Part shown: positions 44,259 through 53,938 of the stretch, in pieces
Position numbering within the stretch: the first letter of the stretch is position 1
How the letters are laid out: the number at the start of each line of letters is the position of its first letter
DNA from: Rubellimicrobium arenae
GTDB lineage: Bacteria; Pseudomonadota; Alphaproteobacteria; Rhodobacterales; Rhodobacteraceae
Assembly (NCBI RefSeq): GCF_017916295.1
Contig: NZ_JAFMSS010000004.1
Span: forward strand, 369,282-433,281
Reading direction: 5' to 3'
Length of the DNA: 64,000 nucleotides
Translations under genes and position numbers: made by a program
Notes under the pieces: generated by a model
Database searches by the model: none
What the model was told of the DNA's origin: nothing
Seen by the model: the letters and a program-made list of their open reading frames with translations, nothing else

Positions 44259-45189
44259 AGAAGCGGTAGTCCACCTCGGTCTGGGAGCCCACCTCCGCGA
44301 CGTCGCGGAGGAAGGCCTGGATGAACTCGTGGAGCCCCGCATCGAGGATCTCGTCGATCCCGACCGCCAGGAAATCCGAGTGCAGAGCACCCGCCTTGGC
44401 GTGGCTGTCCAGGCGGGTTCCGTAGCAGTCGGCCAGGTAGCCGTAGTTGTCGACCAGCTTGCCCACCGAGAAGGCCAAAGAGCGGGGCATCCGGCGGTCG
44501 AGGATCAGGAACTGCGCGATGTTGCGGGCCCGCACGTCCTGGCCGTAGGTCATCCGGTAGGCCCCTTCGGCCGACACGGAGCGAAGGATCGTCTCCCACT
44601 GCACGTTGTCCAGCGAAGAGCCCACCGCGCTGGCCGAAGGCAGCAGCACGTAGGATTTCACGTCCAGAAGGCGGGCGGTGTTGTCGGCGCGTTCGATGAA
44701 CGTGCCGAGCCGCGCGAAGTTGTAGATGTCGTTGCGCAGCATCGTGCCGGCAAAGGCCCCACGCACATGGGCGCTGCGGTTGCGGATGAGCGTCAGGACC
44801 TGGGGAAGCTCCCGCTCGCCCACTTTCTGGGACAGGGCGTCCTTGAGCGTCATCCAGGATTCGTTGACGCTTTCCCAGACCTCGCGCGTGAGCGCGGTCC
44901 GCACGAGGCGGGCGTTGTTGCGGGCGGATTCGATGACCGTCATCACCGACGAGGTGTTGTCCCGGTCGCACAGCATCCATTGAATGGCGTTGTCCCGCGT
45001 CACCTCGCCGTAGCGCGCGCTGTACGAATCCAGCGTCGCGGTGGTCTCGAGGACCGAGATCCATTCGTCGTCGGCGTGGCTGCGGGTCAGGGCGATCCGC
45101 TGTCCCGCCGCCATCAGTCTCGCGGTGTTCTCGCTCCGCTCGAGGTAGCGGAACATCCAGTACAGGCCCCCGGCCGTCTTTCCGAGCAT
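44251..45189 (-). CDS. Alpha-E domain protein
   Basis: A 312-residue all-helical protein beginning LGKTAGGLYWMFRYLERSENTARLM, the signature of the alpha-E family. It has no known catalytic motif and is thought to act with the circularly permuted ATP-grasp enzyme encoded just upstream. ATG 45189 is preferred over GTG 45192; it overlaps the ATP-grasp stop as TGATG, giving translational coupling. Confidence 0.9.
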   Translation of the reverse strand: MLGKTAGGLYWMFRYLERSENTARLMAAGQRIALTRSHADDEWISVLETTATLDSYSARYGEVTRDNAIQWMLCDRDNTSSVMTVIESARNNARLVRTALTREVWESVNESWMTLKDALSQKVGERELPQVLTLIRNRSAHVRGAFAGTMLRNDIYNFARLGTFIERADNTARLLDVKSYVLLPSASAVGSSLDNVQWETILRSVSAEGAYRMTYGQDVRARNIAQFLILDRRMPRSLAFSVGKLVDNYGYLADCYGTRLDSHAKAGALHSDFLAVGIDEILDAGLHEFIQAFLRDVAEVGSQTEVDYRFYA

Positions 45190-46709
45190 CACTCTTCCAG
45201 CACCCAGGTGTCCTTGGTGCCGCCGCCCTGGGACGAGTTCACGACGAGGCTCCCTTTCTTCAGCGCAACCCGGGTCAGGCCTCCGGGCGTGATCGTCACC
45301 CCGTCAGGAGAGACGAGGACATAGGGCCGCAGGTCCACATGGCGTGGGGCGAGGCCCGCGCGCGTGAAGATCGGCACGGTGGACAGCGCCAGCGTGGGCT
45401 GCGCGATGTAGTTGCCGGGATTGGCCAGCAGCTTCTCGCGGAAGGTGGCGATCTCCTTCTTGGAGGAGGTCGGGCCCACCAGCATCCCGTAGCCGCCCGA
45501 GCCGTGGACCTCCTTCACGACGAGGTCATGGAGGTTGTCGAGCACGTAGCGCAGGGCCTGCGGCTCATTGCAGCGCCAGGTGGGGACGTTCTGGAGGATC
45601 GGCGCTTCGCCCGTGTAGAAGCGCACGATCTCGGGCATGTAGGAATAGACGGCCTTGTCGTCGGCGATCCCGGTGCCCGGGGCGTTGGCGATGGTGATGC
45701 CGCCGGCGCGGTAGACGTCGAAGATGCCGGGCACGCCGAGCCCGCTCTCTGGGTTGAAGTTCAGCGGATCGAGGAAGTCGTCGTCCACGCGGCGGTAGAG
45801 CACGTCGATGGGCTTGTAGCCCTCGGTCGTCCGCATGGCGACGCGGCCGCCCACGACGCGGAGGTCGTGCCCTTCGACCAGCTCCACGCCCATCTTGTCC
45901 GCAAGGAACGAGTGTTCGTAGTAGGCCGAGTTGTAGAGCCCCGGCGTCAGGACCGCGACGACCGGGTCGCCCCGAGTGGCGGCCGGGGCGCAGGCCGCCA
46001 GGCTGCGGCGCAGCGCCAGCGGGTAGTTCGACACGGGCCGCACCCGGTTCCGGGAGAACAGCTCCGGGAACATCTGGAGCATGGTCTCCCGGTTCTCGAG
46101 CATGTAGCTCACGCCCGACGGGGTGCGGGCATTGTCCTCCAGGACGTAGAACTCATCCTCGCCGGTCCGCACGAGGTCGATGCCGACGATGTGTGTGTAC
46201 ACGCCGCCCGGCGGCTCCACCCCGATCATCTTGGACAGGAAGGCCGCGTTGCGCGCGATCATCTCCACGGGGATGCGGCCGGCGCGGATGATTTCCTGGC
46301 GGTGGTAGATGTCGTGCAGGAACGCGTTGATGGCGCGGACGCGCTGCTCGATGCCCTTGGCCAGGCGGGCCCATTCGCGGCCCGAGATGATGCGCGGGAT
46401 GATGTCGAAGGGGATGAGCCGCTCGGCCGCCTCGGCCCGGCCATAGACGTTGAAGGTGATCCCGGTGAGACGGAACACCTCCTCGGCCTCGTGCTGCTTG
46501 CGCAGGAGACGTCCCGGGTTCTCGCCCTTCAGCCATGCGTCGAAGGCGGCGTAGGGCGGGCGAAGCCCTTCGTACATCGTCTGGGCCTGGGTCATGCGGC
46601 TGGAGCGGGAGTTCGGTCCGCCGGACGCGCCATCGTCGCTGGCCGTGGCGCTGTGGCCCTGGGACTGGCCCATGCCGCGTCCCCACATTTCGTCGAAGGT
46701 CGTCGTCAT
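45189..46709 (-). CDS. Circularly permuted type 2 ATP-grasp protein
   Basis: A 506-residue putative peptide or amide ligase. The conserved start FDEMWG... and RPPYAAFDAWL precede the ATP-grasp core, with RLTGITFNVYGRAEAAERLIPFDIIPRII, VLEDNARTPSGVSYMLENR, DVLYRRVDDDFLDPL, KEVHGSGGYGMLVGP and VVNSSQGGGTKDTW. A low-complexity Ser/Gly segment (about 18-35) is unusual at the N-terminus. The start is uncertain: ATG 46709, 46715 or 46727, with no clear ribosome site. First gene of the Anbu operon. Confidence 0.88.
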   Translation of the reverse strand: MTTTFDEMWGRGMGQSQGHSATASDDGASGGPNSRSSRMTQAQTMYEGLRPPYAAFDAWLKGENPGRLLRKQHEAEEVFRLTGITFNVYGRAEAAERLIPFDIIPRIISGREWARLAKGIEQRVRAINAFLHDIYHRQEIIRAGRIPVEMIARNAAFLSKMIGVEPPGGVYTHIVGIDLVRTGEDEFYVLEDNARTPSGVSYMLENRETMLQMFPELFSRNRVRPVSNYPLALRRSLAACAPAATRGDPVVAVLTPGLYNSAYYEHSFLADKMGVELVEGHDLRVVGGRVAMRTTEGYKPIDVLYRRVDDDFLDPLNFNPESGLGVPGIFDVYRAGGITIANAPGTGIADDKAVYSYMPEIVRFYTGEAPILQNVPTWRCNEPQALRYVLDNLHDLVVKEVHGSGGYGMLVGPTSSKKEIATFREKLLANPGNYIAQPTLALSTVPIFTRAGLAPRHVDLRPYVLVSPDGVTITPGGLTRVALKKGSLVVNSSQGGGTKDTWVLEE

Positions 46710-46837
46710 CTGCATGAATCGGATCATATGGGTCGCCGTGGAGGGCACAATGCCCCAGTGGGGTCCGCTTCCACGAGGGGGAAGCCGCCGGCCCCGTGCG
46801 GAACGGCACCGACGGCCGGCATCGGCTGGCGTCCGGC

Positions 46838-49800
46838 TCAGTGGAAGTCGCGGCTTTGGGGCACGATCCGGGCGTCCCGGGGGTGGCCCTGGGACGAGCC
46901 CCGCGCGCTGCCCTGGACCGGCTTCACGACCTCGTCCGCATGGCTGAGGGCGGGTGAAAACCCTTCGGGCGCAAGGCGGAACAGCGCGTCCGTGCGGTCG
47001 ATGAGCCGCTCGGCCACTATGTGGACGATCTCGACCTCGCGCTGGACATAGCCTTCTATGACAAGAAGACGGGCCTGCATGACCACCTTGCGGAAGGTTT
47101 CCATGACCTTGGGCCAGACCACGAGGTTGGCGCTTCCGGTCTCGTCCTCGAGGGTGATGAAGCACACGCCCTTGGCTGACCCGGGCCTTTGGCGCACCAG
47201 CACGAGCCCGGCCAGCTTCACGCGCTGAAAGGGCCGGCTGCCCGCAAGTTGGGCGGCGGTGATGTAGCCTTGGGCAGACAGCGAACGCCGCAGAAAGCTC
47301 AGGGGGTGCGCCTTCAGCGAGAGTCGCAACGTCTGGTAGTCGGCCACGACCTGCTCGGGCAGGGGCATGGGCGGAAGGGGGACGGCCGGCTCCTCGCCCT
47401 CGTCGGGGGAGCCTTGGAACAGCGGCAGGTCCGGGGCATCGCGGAGCGCCCCGGCCTCCCAGAGCGCCTGCCGCCGGTCGATGAACAGGGAGCGCATCGC
47501 GTCGGCCTCGGCCAGGCGCCGGACCCAGGCGGCGGACAGCCCGGCGCGGCGCTGGAGGTCGGGGATGTCGCGGAAGGGCTCGGCGCGCGCGTCGAGAAGG
47601 CGTCGGGCCGCCGCCCGGGGGAAGCCGCCGATGGTGCGGAAGCCCAGGCGCACCGCCACGCCGCCCTGTCCGTCCGGGACCAGCGTCGTGTCCCAGTCCG
47701 AGAGGTTCACGTCGGGCGCGCGCACCTCCACCCCATGCTCGCGCATGTCGCGGACGATCTGCGCCGGGGCGTAGAAGCCCATCGGCTGCGAGTTGAGGAG
47801 CGCCGCCCCGAAGGCGCCGGGGTAGTGGCACTTGAGCCAGGACGAGACGTACACAAGGAGCGCGAAGCTTGCTGCGTGGCTTTCGGGAAAGCCGTATTCG
47901 CCGAAGCCCTTGATCTGGTCGAAGCAGCGCCGGGCGAAGTCGGGGTCGTAGCCGCGCTCGACCATGCGGGAGACCATCTTCTCCTCCAGCTTTTCGATCT
48001 GGCCCTTGGAGCGGAAGGTGGCCATGGCCTTGCGCAACTCGTTCGCCTCGGCGGGGGTGAAGCGGGCGGCCTCGATGGCGATCTTCATCGCCTGCTCCTG
48101 GAAGATCGGGACGCCCAGCGTGCGGCCCAGGATCTGCTTGAGCTCGGCCGGGTCATGGGGCGGCGCGGGCGAGGGGTATTCGACCGGTTCCCGCCCGTCG
48201 CGGCGGCGGAGGTAGGGGTGGACCATGTCGCCCTGGATGGGGCCGGGGCGGACGATCGCGACCTCGATGACGAGGTCGTAGAAGGTGCGCGGGCGCAGGC
48301 GCGGCAGCATGTTCATCTGCGCGCGGGACTCCACCTGGAACACACCGATCGAGTCGCCCTTGGACAGCATCGCGTAGACGCGCGGATCCTCCTGCGGGAC
48401 GCTCGCCAGGTCGTGCCGGACGCCGTGGTGGACCGCCACGAGGTCGAGGCATTTGCGGATGCAGGTCAGCATCCCCAGCGCAAGGATGTCGACCTTGAGG
48501 ATGCCCAGCGCGTCGATGTCGTCCTTGTCCCATTCGATGAAGCTGCGATCGGGCATCGCGCCGTTGCCGATGGGCACCGTCTCGGTCAGCGGGCGTTCGG
48601 TCAGGATGAAGCCGCCGACGTGCTGGCTCAGGTGCCGGGGCATGCCGATCAGTTCGCTCGCCAGCCGGACCGCGCGGCGCAACACGGGGTCCGACAGGTC
48701 GAGCCCGGCCTCCTTCACGTTCCGCTCCGCCACCTCATGGCCCCAGGAGCCCCAGACGGTCTTGGCCAGCGCGCCGGTCACGTCCTCCGACAGGCCCATG
48801 ACCTTGCCGACCTCGCGGATGGCGCTGCGGGGGCGGTAGTGGATGACGGTGGCGCAGAGGCCCGCGCGGTCGCGGCCGTATTTGTCATAGATGTGCTGGA
48901 TGACCTCCTCGCGCCGCTCGTGCTCGAAGTCGACGTCGATGTCGGGCGGCTCCTTCCGCTCCTCCGAGATGAAGCGCTCGAAGAGGAGCTGGTGCGCGGC
49001 GGGGTCCACGGCGGTGATGCCCAGGACGTAGCAGACGGCGGAGTTGGCGGCCGAGCCGCGCCCCTGGCACAGGATGCCGCGGTCGCGGGCATAACCGATG
49101 ATGTCGTGGATGGTCAGGAAATAGCGGGCGATGTCGAGCTTGGCGATCATCGCCAGCTCCTTGCGGAGCGTGACCTTCACCGGAGCGGGCACGCCGGCAG
49201 GGTAGCGCGTCGCCGCGCGGTCCCAGGTGAGCGCCTCGAGATGCTCCTGCGGCGTGCGGCCCTCGGGCGTGACCTCGCGGGGGTATTCGTAGGACAGCTC
49301 CTCGAGGGAGAAGGTGCAGGCATCCGCCACATCGCGGGAGGCCGCGATTGCATTCGGCCATTCGGAAAAGAGCCGCACCATCTCCTCGGGTGACTTCAGG
49401 TGCCGCTCGGCGTTGGGTTCGAGAAGGAACCCCGCCTCGCTCAGCCGCACCTTCTCGCGGATGCAGGTCATCACGTCCTGCAGCGGGCGGCGCTGCGGGA
49501 CATGGTAAAGGACGTCGTTGGTGGCGAGGATCGACAGCCCGAGCCGCGCGGCGATCCGGTCGAGCGCGTTGATCCGCGCCCGGTCGTCGCCCCGGTAAAG
49601 ATGGCTCGCCGCGACATGGCGCAAGCCGGGCAGGCGGCGCGCCAGGCTGCGAAGCGCCTGGGGAAAGCCGGTCAGGTCGTCGGGGGGAAAGAGGACGAGC
49701 TGCACACCCTCGGCGTGATTGGACAGATCGTCCAGCGTCAGGTGGCAGATGCCCTTGGCCTGCCATGCGCCGTCCTTGTCCTGCATCTTGCCCTTGGACA

Positions 49801-50146
49801 GGAGGCCTGCGAGCCGGCCGTAGGCGGCGCGGTCGCGGGGGTAGGCCAGGAACTCCTCTCCCGTCAGCAGGACAAGACGGCAGCCGATCACCGGCCGCAT
49901 CATCGCCTTGCGCGCCTCGACATGGAGGCGGACGACCCCGGCCAGCGTGTTGCGGTCGGCGACGCCCAGGGCGTCGTAGCCCAGGGACCATGCCGTCGTG
50001 GCGAGGTCCACGGCGTCCGACGCCCCGCGCAGGAAGCTGAAGCAGGTGGCGAGCCCCAGCTCCACGAAGGGTGCGCGGGCGTTGGGCGTGAACTCGTTCT
50101 CGTCGGCGAGCGTCCGCTTGGGGTGCTGGTGATCGTTCTCGGGCAT
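46838..50146 (-). CDS. dnaE2: Error-prone DNA polymerase DnaE2 (ImuC)
   Basis: A 1,102-residue C-family polymerase. PHP domain at the N-terminus (FVELGLATCFSFLRGASDAVDLA...VADRNTLAG), the polymerase catalytic region around PPDIDVDFEHERREEVIQHIYDKYGR with ALGILKVDILALGMLTC, then HhH and OB-fold parts. It is the damage-tolerant polymerase of the ImuABC mutasome. ATG 50146; the imuB stop is 36 bases upstream, so one SOS transcript covers all three. Confidence 0.96.
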   Translation of the reverse strand: MPENDHQHPKRTLADENEFTPNARAPFVELGLATCFSFLRGASDAVDLATTAWSLGYDALGVADRNTLAGVVRLHVEARKAMMRPVIGCRLVLLTGEEFLAYPRDRAAYGRLAGLLSKGKMQDKDGAWQAKGICHLTLDDLSNHAEGVQLVLFPPDDLTGFPQALRSLARRLPGLRHVAASHLYRGDDRARINALDRIAARLGLSILATNDVLYHVPQRRPLQDVMTCIREKVRLSEAGFLLEPNAERHLKSPEEMVRLFSEWPNAIAASRDVADACTFSLEELSYEYPREVTPEGRTPQEHLEALTWDRAATRYPAGVPAPVKVTLRKELAMIAKLDIARYFLTIHDIIGYARDRGILCQGRGSAANSAVCYVLGITAVDPAAHQLLFERFISEERKEPPDIDVDFEHERREEVIQHIYDKYGRDRAGLCATVIHYRPRSAIREVGKVMGLSEDVTGALAKTVWGSWGHEVAERNVKEAGLDLSDPVLRRAVRLASELIGMPRHLSQHVGGFILTERPLTETVPIGNGAMPDRSFIEWDKDDIDALGILKVDILALGMLTCIRKCLDLVAVHHGVRHDLASVPQEDPRVYAMLSKGDSIGVFQVESRAQMNMLPRLRPRTFYDLVIEVAIVRPGPIQGDMVHPYLRRRDGREPVEYPSPAPPHDPAELKQILGRTLGVPIFQEQAMKIAIEAARFTPAEANELRKAMATFRSKGQIEKLEEKMVSRMVERGYDPDFARRCFDQIKGFGEYGFPESHAASFALLVYVSSWLKCHYPGAFGAALLNSQPMGFYAPAQIVRDMREHGVEVRAPDVNLSDWDTTLVPDGQGGVAVRLGFRTIGGFPRAAARRLLDARAEPFRDIPDLQRRAGLSAAWVRRLAEADAMRSLFIDRRQALWEAGALRDAPDLPLFQGSPDEGEEPAVPLPPMPLPEQVVADYQTLRLSLKAHPLSFLRRSLSAQGYITAAQLAGSRPFQRVKLAGLVLVRQRPGSAKGVCFITLEDETGSANLVVWPKVMETFRKVVMQARLLVIEGYVQREVEIVHIVAERLIDRTDALFRLAPEGFSPALSHADEVVKPVQGSARGSSQGHPRDARIVPQSRDFH

Positions 50147-50182
50147 GGGCTCAGGGTGCCGATGACGGAAAGGGCGGGCGCC

Positions 50183-51877
50183 TCATGCGAAGGCTCCGTG
50201 CATGAACCAGCGTGGCGTGCCCCCGCGCCCGTCGCCCACGACCCCCTCCCGGTAGAGCCAGAAGCGTCGCCCTGTGTGATCCTCGACGCGGTAATAGTCG
50301 CGCAGGCGCGTGCCGGGGCGGTCGCGCCACCATTCGGGCGCGATCCTCTCGGGACCTGCAAAGCGGGTGACGCGGTGGGTCATCCGCCGCCAGACGAACT
50401 GCGCGGGCGGACCTTCGGGGACGGCGTAGACGACCTGCACCTCCTCGGGGGGGTCGAAGAGCCGGAGAGGGCGCGGCGCGTGGGGCACAGGCGGCAGCGG
50501 CGGCTGGGGGCCGAGCGCCGGGGTCCAGGCCTCGCGCCGCTCGGGGATGTGGCTTTCCTGGAACCCGGGGCGGAGGAGGGCCTGTGGCCCGAAGCGTGCG
50601 CTGACGCGGTCCACGAAGCGGGCAAGCTCTTCGCCCTCGTCCCGGCGGCTGTCGAGGCCGGGCTGGCGCGAACGCAGCTCCTCGGCCCCCGTCGCGCCCA
50701 GCGTCACCAGATCGAAGCCGAAGCCGGGGTCGAGCCGTTCCAGCTTGCCCTCGAAGAGCCGGGCCAGGTGCAGAGGATCTCGGGTCGCGCGGGCGGTCGC
50801 GGCCTCGACCGACGACACCGCGCCGTCGCTGCGGAACAACGCGAGCATCACGCGCCGCGCGCCGAAGCCCTTGGCGGCCAGCATCGCGCAAAGCTCCCCT
50901 GCGAGTGCGGGAAGAAGGGGCGTGGGGTCCAGCATCGGTTCGGAGAGCACGGCGCGGGCCAGGAAGCGGGGCGGCTCGTCGGGGCAGTGGAGCGGTTCGG
51001 GCAGGCGCCCCATCATCTGGTCGAGCCGGACGAGCGGGTTGTCCCCGGCTTCGGCGCGCGCGAAGCGGCGGGCGAGCGACAGGCGCGGGACGGCCGAAAG
51101 GTCGTCCACCGTCCTGATGCCCAGGCGTCGGAGCAGCAGGGCCGTATCCTCCCCGAGGCGAAGGGCGCGCACCGGCAGCGGTCCTGTGCGCGCCGCAAGG
51201 TCCGGCGCGTCGCAGATCTCCCGCCCCGTTCCGAACCGGGCCAGCGCCCAGGCCGCGCCGCGCGTGGGCGCGATGGCGAGGCGGCAGGACAGCCCCAGCC
51301 CGGCGAGCCTTCCGCCGATCTCCTCCAGCATCGCGGCCTCGCCGCCCTGGAGGTGCGTGGAGCCCGTGACATCCATCGCGATCCCGCCGGGACCATCGAC
51401 CGCCGTCCATGGGCACCAGCGTCGTGCCCAAAGCGCGAGATCAAGGAGGGCGGCCTCGTCGCCGCGCGGGTCGGCTTCGTCCACCCGGAGGCTGGGGCAG
51501 ACGGCGCGGGCGTCCACCGCGCGCAGCCCGGGCCGGACGCCCGCCTCCTCGGCGGCGGGGGTCGTGGCATGGACGACGGGACCGTGCGGGCCGTCGAGGA
51601 CAAGGGCAAAAGGCATGTCGTCCGCCCCCCCGTGTCCGCGCCGGGCCAGCAGCGCCAGCCGCCGCTCCATGGCAAAGCGGGGAAGATGGAGCGACAGGAA
51701 CCGCCGTCCGGGTCCTTCATCCGAACCGGTTGGCCGGAAGGGACGGGTCTCCTGCGATCCTGTCGCGCCGCCTGCCCCCCGAGGGCCGGCAGGAGCCGGG
51801 AATCCGGTCCGCTGGAGGACAAGGAAGCCTGTCCGCCCTGAGGGAAAACGGAGGACCTGGCCCGTCCTGCCGCTCAC
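50183..51877 (-). CDS. imuB: ImuB, inactive Y-family polymerase-like mutasome subunit
   Basis: A 564-residue Y-family-like protein. RRFLSLHLPRFAMERRLA replaces the normal catalytic Asp motif, and MDVTGSTHLQGGEAAML replaces the SxDE motif, so the protein is expected to lack polymerase activity and act as an adaptor between the beta clamp, ImuA and DnaE2. The C-terminal part (VPEGPPAQFVWRRMTHRVTR, GPERIAPEWW) is typical. The start is a GTG at 51877 with GGAGG 11 bases before it; a long Gly/Pro-rich N-terminal tail results, so the true start could be slightly later. Confidence 0.92.
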   Translation of the reverse strand: MSGRTGQVLRFPSGRTGFLVLQRTGFPAPAGPRGAGGATGSQETRPFRPTGSDEGPGRRFLSLHLPRFAMERRLALLARRGHGGADDMPFALVLDGPHGPVVHATTPAAEEAGVRPGLRAVDARAVCPSLRVDEADPRGDEAALLDLALWARRWCPWTAVDGPGGIAMDVTGSTHLQGGEAAMLEEIGGRLAGLGLSCRLAIAPTRGAAWALARFGTGREICDAPDLAARTGPLPVRALRLGEDTALLLRRLGIRTVDDLSAVPRLSLARRFARAEAGDNPLVRLDQMMGRLPEPLHCPDEPPRFLARAVLSEPMLDPTPLLPALAGELCAMLAAKGFGARRVMLALFRSDGAVSSVEAATARATRDPLHLARLFEGKLERLDPGFGFDLVTLGATGAEELRSRQPGLDSRRDEGEELARFVDRVSARFGPQALLRPGFQESHIPERREAWTPALGPQPPLPPVPHAPRPLRLFDPPEEVQVVYAVPEGPPAQFVWRRMTHRVTRFAGPERIAPEWWRDRPGTRLRDYYRVEDHTGRRFWLYREGVVGDGRGGTPRWFMHGAFA

Positions 51878-51916
51878 GACCGTTCCCGCCTCCTTTCTGT
51901 CCCGCCCGCACTTTCC

Positions 51917-52582
51917 TCAGCCGAGGGCGCGCAAGGGCGGGGCGGGGTCGGCCAAGGGCGTGAGGTGCCCGAAATCGAGCCGTCCCGTCCCTTGGTCATG
52001 GCGTGTCACCCAGGCCCCGGGCATCCGACCCCGGGCACGGAACAGGTCGGCCTGCCAGATCGGGGCGCCCGGCGCGCGCAGGTCGTCCGGCGCGGGTGGC
52101 GAGGGCAGGCCGGACACCCGCCAGCGTTCCCGCGCGGCGCTGAGATCCGCACGCGCCGCGCGGCGCAGGAGCCAGGCCTGGACCCCGGATCCTTCGGCCC
52201 GGAGCGCGAGCCGCTTCGTGGCCGTGAAGTCGAGCGCGGGCGGATCGCCCCAGACCTCCCCGATCACGGCAGCCAGGGCGGGGCAGCCCAGCGCCTCCTC
52301 CATGGCCCAGAGCACGTCCACGGCGCGCCTCGCTTCCAGATAAAGGATCTGCACCGGGCGCCGCAGCAAGGATGCCAGACCAGTGGCATAGGGCCGTCCC
52401 CCTTCGCGGCGCGACAGCCGGTCCTGCACCCAGAGGATCGGTCCCCGTGCCGGATCCGGCACCTGCGCCAGCACGAAGCCCGTAGGCGCGGCATCGGTCG
52501 GCGTCAGGGCAAAGACCTCGCACAGGGTGGGTGAACGGTCCGGGACGGGGGTGGCGGGGGCGAAAGGATCGGCGCACTTCAC
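51917..52582 (-). CDS. imuA: ImuA, mutasome accessory protein
   Basis: A 221-residue RecA-like/SulA-like protein that works with ImuB and DnaE2 in SOS mutagenesis. TGFVLAQVPDPARGPILWVQDRLSRREGG, YATGLASLLRRPVQILYLEARRAVDVLWAMEEALG and VWGDPPALDFTATKRLALRAEGSGV fit the family. The start is GTG 52582, five bases after GAGAGG. The LexA box at 52602-52616 directly precedes it; 39 bases separate it from imuB. Confidence 0.88.
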   Translation of the reverse strand: MKCADPFAPATPVPDRSPTLCEVFALTPTDAAPTGFVLAQVPDPARGPILWVQDRLSRREGGRPYATGLASLLRRPVQILYLEARRAVDVLWAMEEALGCPALAAVIGEVWGDPPALDFTATKRLALRAEGSGVQAWLLRRAARADLSAARERWRVSGLPSPPAPDDLRAPGAPIWQADLFRARGRMPGAWVTRHDQGTGRLDFGHLTPLADPAPPLRALG

Positions 52583-52601
52583 GAAAACCTCTCGGGTGTG
52601 T

Positions 52602-52616
52602 GTTCATGTTTTGTTC
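52602..52616 (-). promoter_or_regulatory. LexA (SOS) box upstream of imuA
   Basis: GTTC-ATGTTTT-GTTC on the plus strand (GAAC-AAAACAT-GAAC on the coding strand) matches the alphaproteobacterial LexA consensus perfectly and lies 20 bases before the imuA start codon, so the imuA-imuB-dnaE2 operon should be SOS-induced. Confidence 0.88.
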
Positions 52617-52699
52617 TAGGGCGAGTCGTTCGGGCCGTCAAATGCCCCGTCGCGACATTTCCCCAAGACCGTTGCAACGTTAATAGGTTAACGCGAGGT

Positions 52700-53938
52700 T
52701 CAGGCCCCCAGGACCTCGTCCGTCGCCGCCATGAGCGCCAGCGCCGCCGCCCCTTGGGCCCAGACGAGGTCGCCCCAGGCATGGACCTCCACGCGCACTG
52801 GAGGGCGCCCCCCTGGCAGGACCAGGCGCTGCATCTCGGCCAGGACCTCCTCGGCGTAAAGGAAGTCGTAGCGCATCCGCTCCCCCGAAAGGATCACGAG
52901 GCCGGGATCGAAGAGCTGGACGACGTTCGCCAGCCCCAGCGCCAGATAGCGCCCGGCCCGGACGAAGATCTCCCGCGCGGGCTCGTGGCCGGCCTTGGCC
53001 TCGCTGAACAGGGTGTCCAGCATCGCGCGCGGGCTCTGGGACTGGCGGGGATCGCGGCCTAGGGCCGTCGCCGCCTCGCGCGCCAGCGCGTAGTCCGCCA
53101 GATAGGCCTCCAGGCACCCGCGCTGCCCGCAGCGGCACAGGGCCCCGTCCAGCCGGACCTTGATGTGGCCAAGCTCCAGCCCCATCCCGCGCGTGCCCCG
53201 GAACAGCCGCCCGCCCTGCACGAGGCCCATGCCCACCCCGTGCTCGATGGTCACGACGGCAAAGTCCGACGAAGCCCGCCCCGCTCCGAACCAGAGCTCG
53301 GCCAGCGTCAGGAGGTTCGAATCGTTGTCGATCTGGACCGGGCTCCCGAGCCGGGCGGCGAGGATGTCGCGCAGGTCGAGGTCCCTGCCATCGAGAAGCG
53401 GCGACCAGGCCACGCGTCCCGCGCGATGGTCCACGAGGCCCGGAAGGCCGATGCCCAGGGCCGCGGCCTCCTGCCCGGGAGCATGGCTCCGAAGGTCCGC
53501 GACAAGGGCCGCCACCTCCTCCAGGAGTTCCTCCAGGGGACGACGGCCTGGCCTGGCCGGGCGGGCCGCATCGGCCAGGATGCGGCCGCCGAAGTCCGCA
53601 AGAACGGCGGTGTGCCTTTCGTCGCCCAGCTTCACGCCGATGACGTGCCGCCCCTCGGGCACGATCTCCAGCGCGACGGGCGGACGTCCGCGCGCGGCCT
53701 CCCGCCCGTCGAGCGACACGCCCTCGACCTCGCGCAGGAGGCCCAGTCCGATCAGGTCCGCCGTGATGGCTGTCACCGAGGCGGCGCTGATCCCCAGCGC
53801 GCGGGCCACGTCGGCCCGCGCCGCCCGGCCCTGGGCGCGGACATGGTCGAAAACCTGCCGGCGCAACGGGGGCTGGGTGCGGGCCGAGGCGGGCAGCACG
53901 GGTCCTGCGCCATGCGGGCCCTCAGATCCGTCGTCCAA
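52700..53938 (-). CDS. xylR: ROK-family transcriptional regulator of the xylose operon
   Basis: A 412-residue ROK repressor. A winged HTH near residues 25-75 (VFDHVRAQGRAARADVARALGISAASVTAITADLI) is followed by the ROK kinase-like domain with the zinc motif GHIKVRLDGALCRCGQRGCLEAY. No ATG is in frame near the start; TTG 53938 is used, with GGAGG sites 5-15 bases before it. It is divergent from xylF and most probably represses the xyl genes, released by xylose. Confidence 0.88.
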   Translation of the reverse strand: MDDGSEGPHGAGPVLPASARTQPPLRRQVFDHVRAQGRAARADVARALGISAASVTAITADLIGLGLLREVEGVSLDGREAARGRPPVALEIVPEGRHVIGVKLGDERHTAVLADFGGRILADAARPARPGRRPLEELLEEVAALVADLRSHAPGQEAAALGIGLPGLVDHRAGRVAWSPLLDGRDLDLRDILAARLGSPVQIDNDSNLLTLAELWFGAGRASSDFAVVTIEHGVGMGLVQGGRLFRGTRGMGLELGHIKVRLDGALCRCGQRGCLEAYLADYALAREAATALGRDPRQSQSPRAMLDTLFSEAKAGHEPAREIFVRAGRYLALGLANVVQLFDPGLVILSGERMRYDFLYAEEVLAEMQRLVLPGGRPPVRVEVHAWGDLVWAQGAAALALMAATDEVLGA

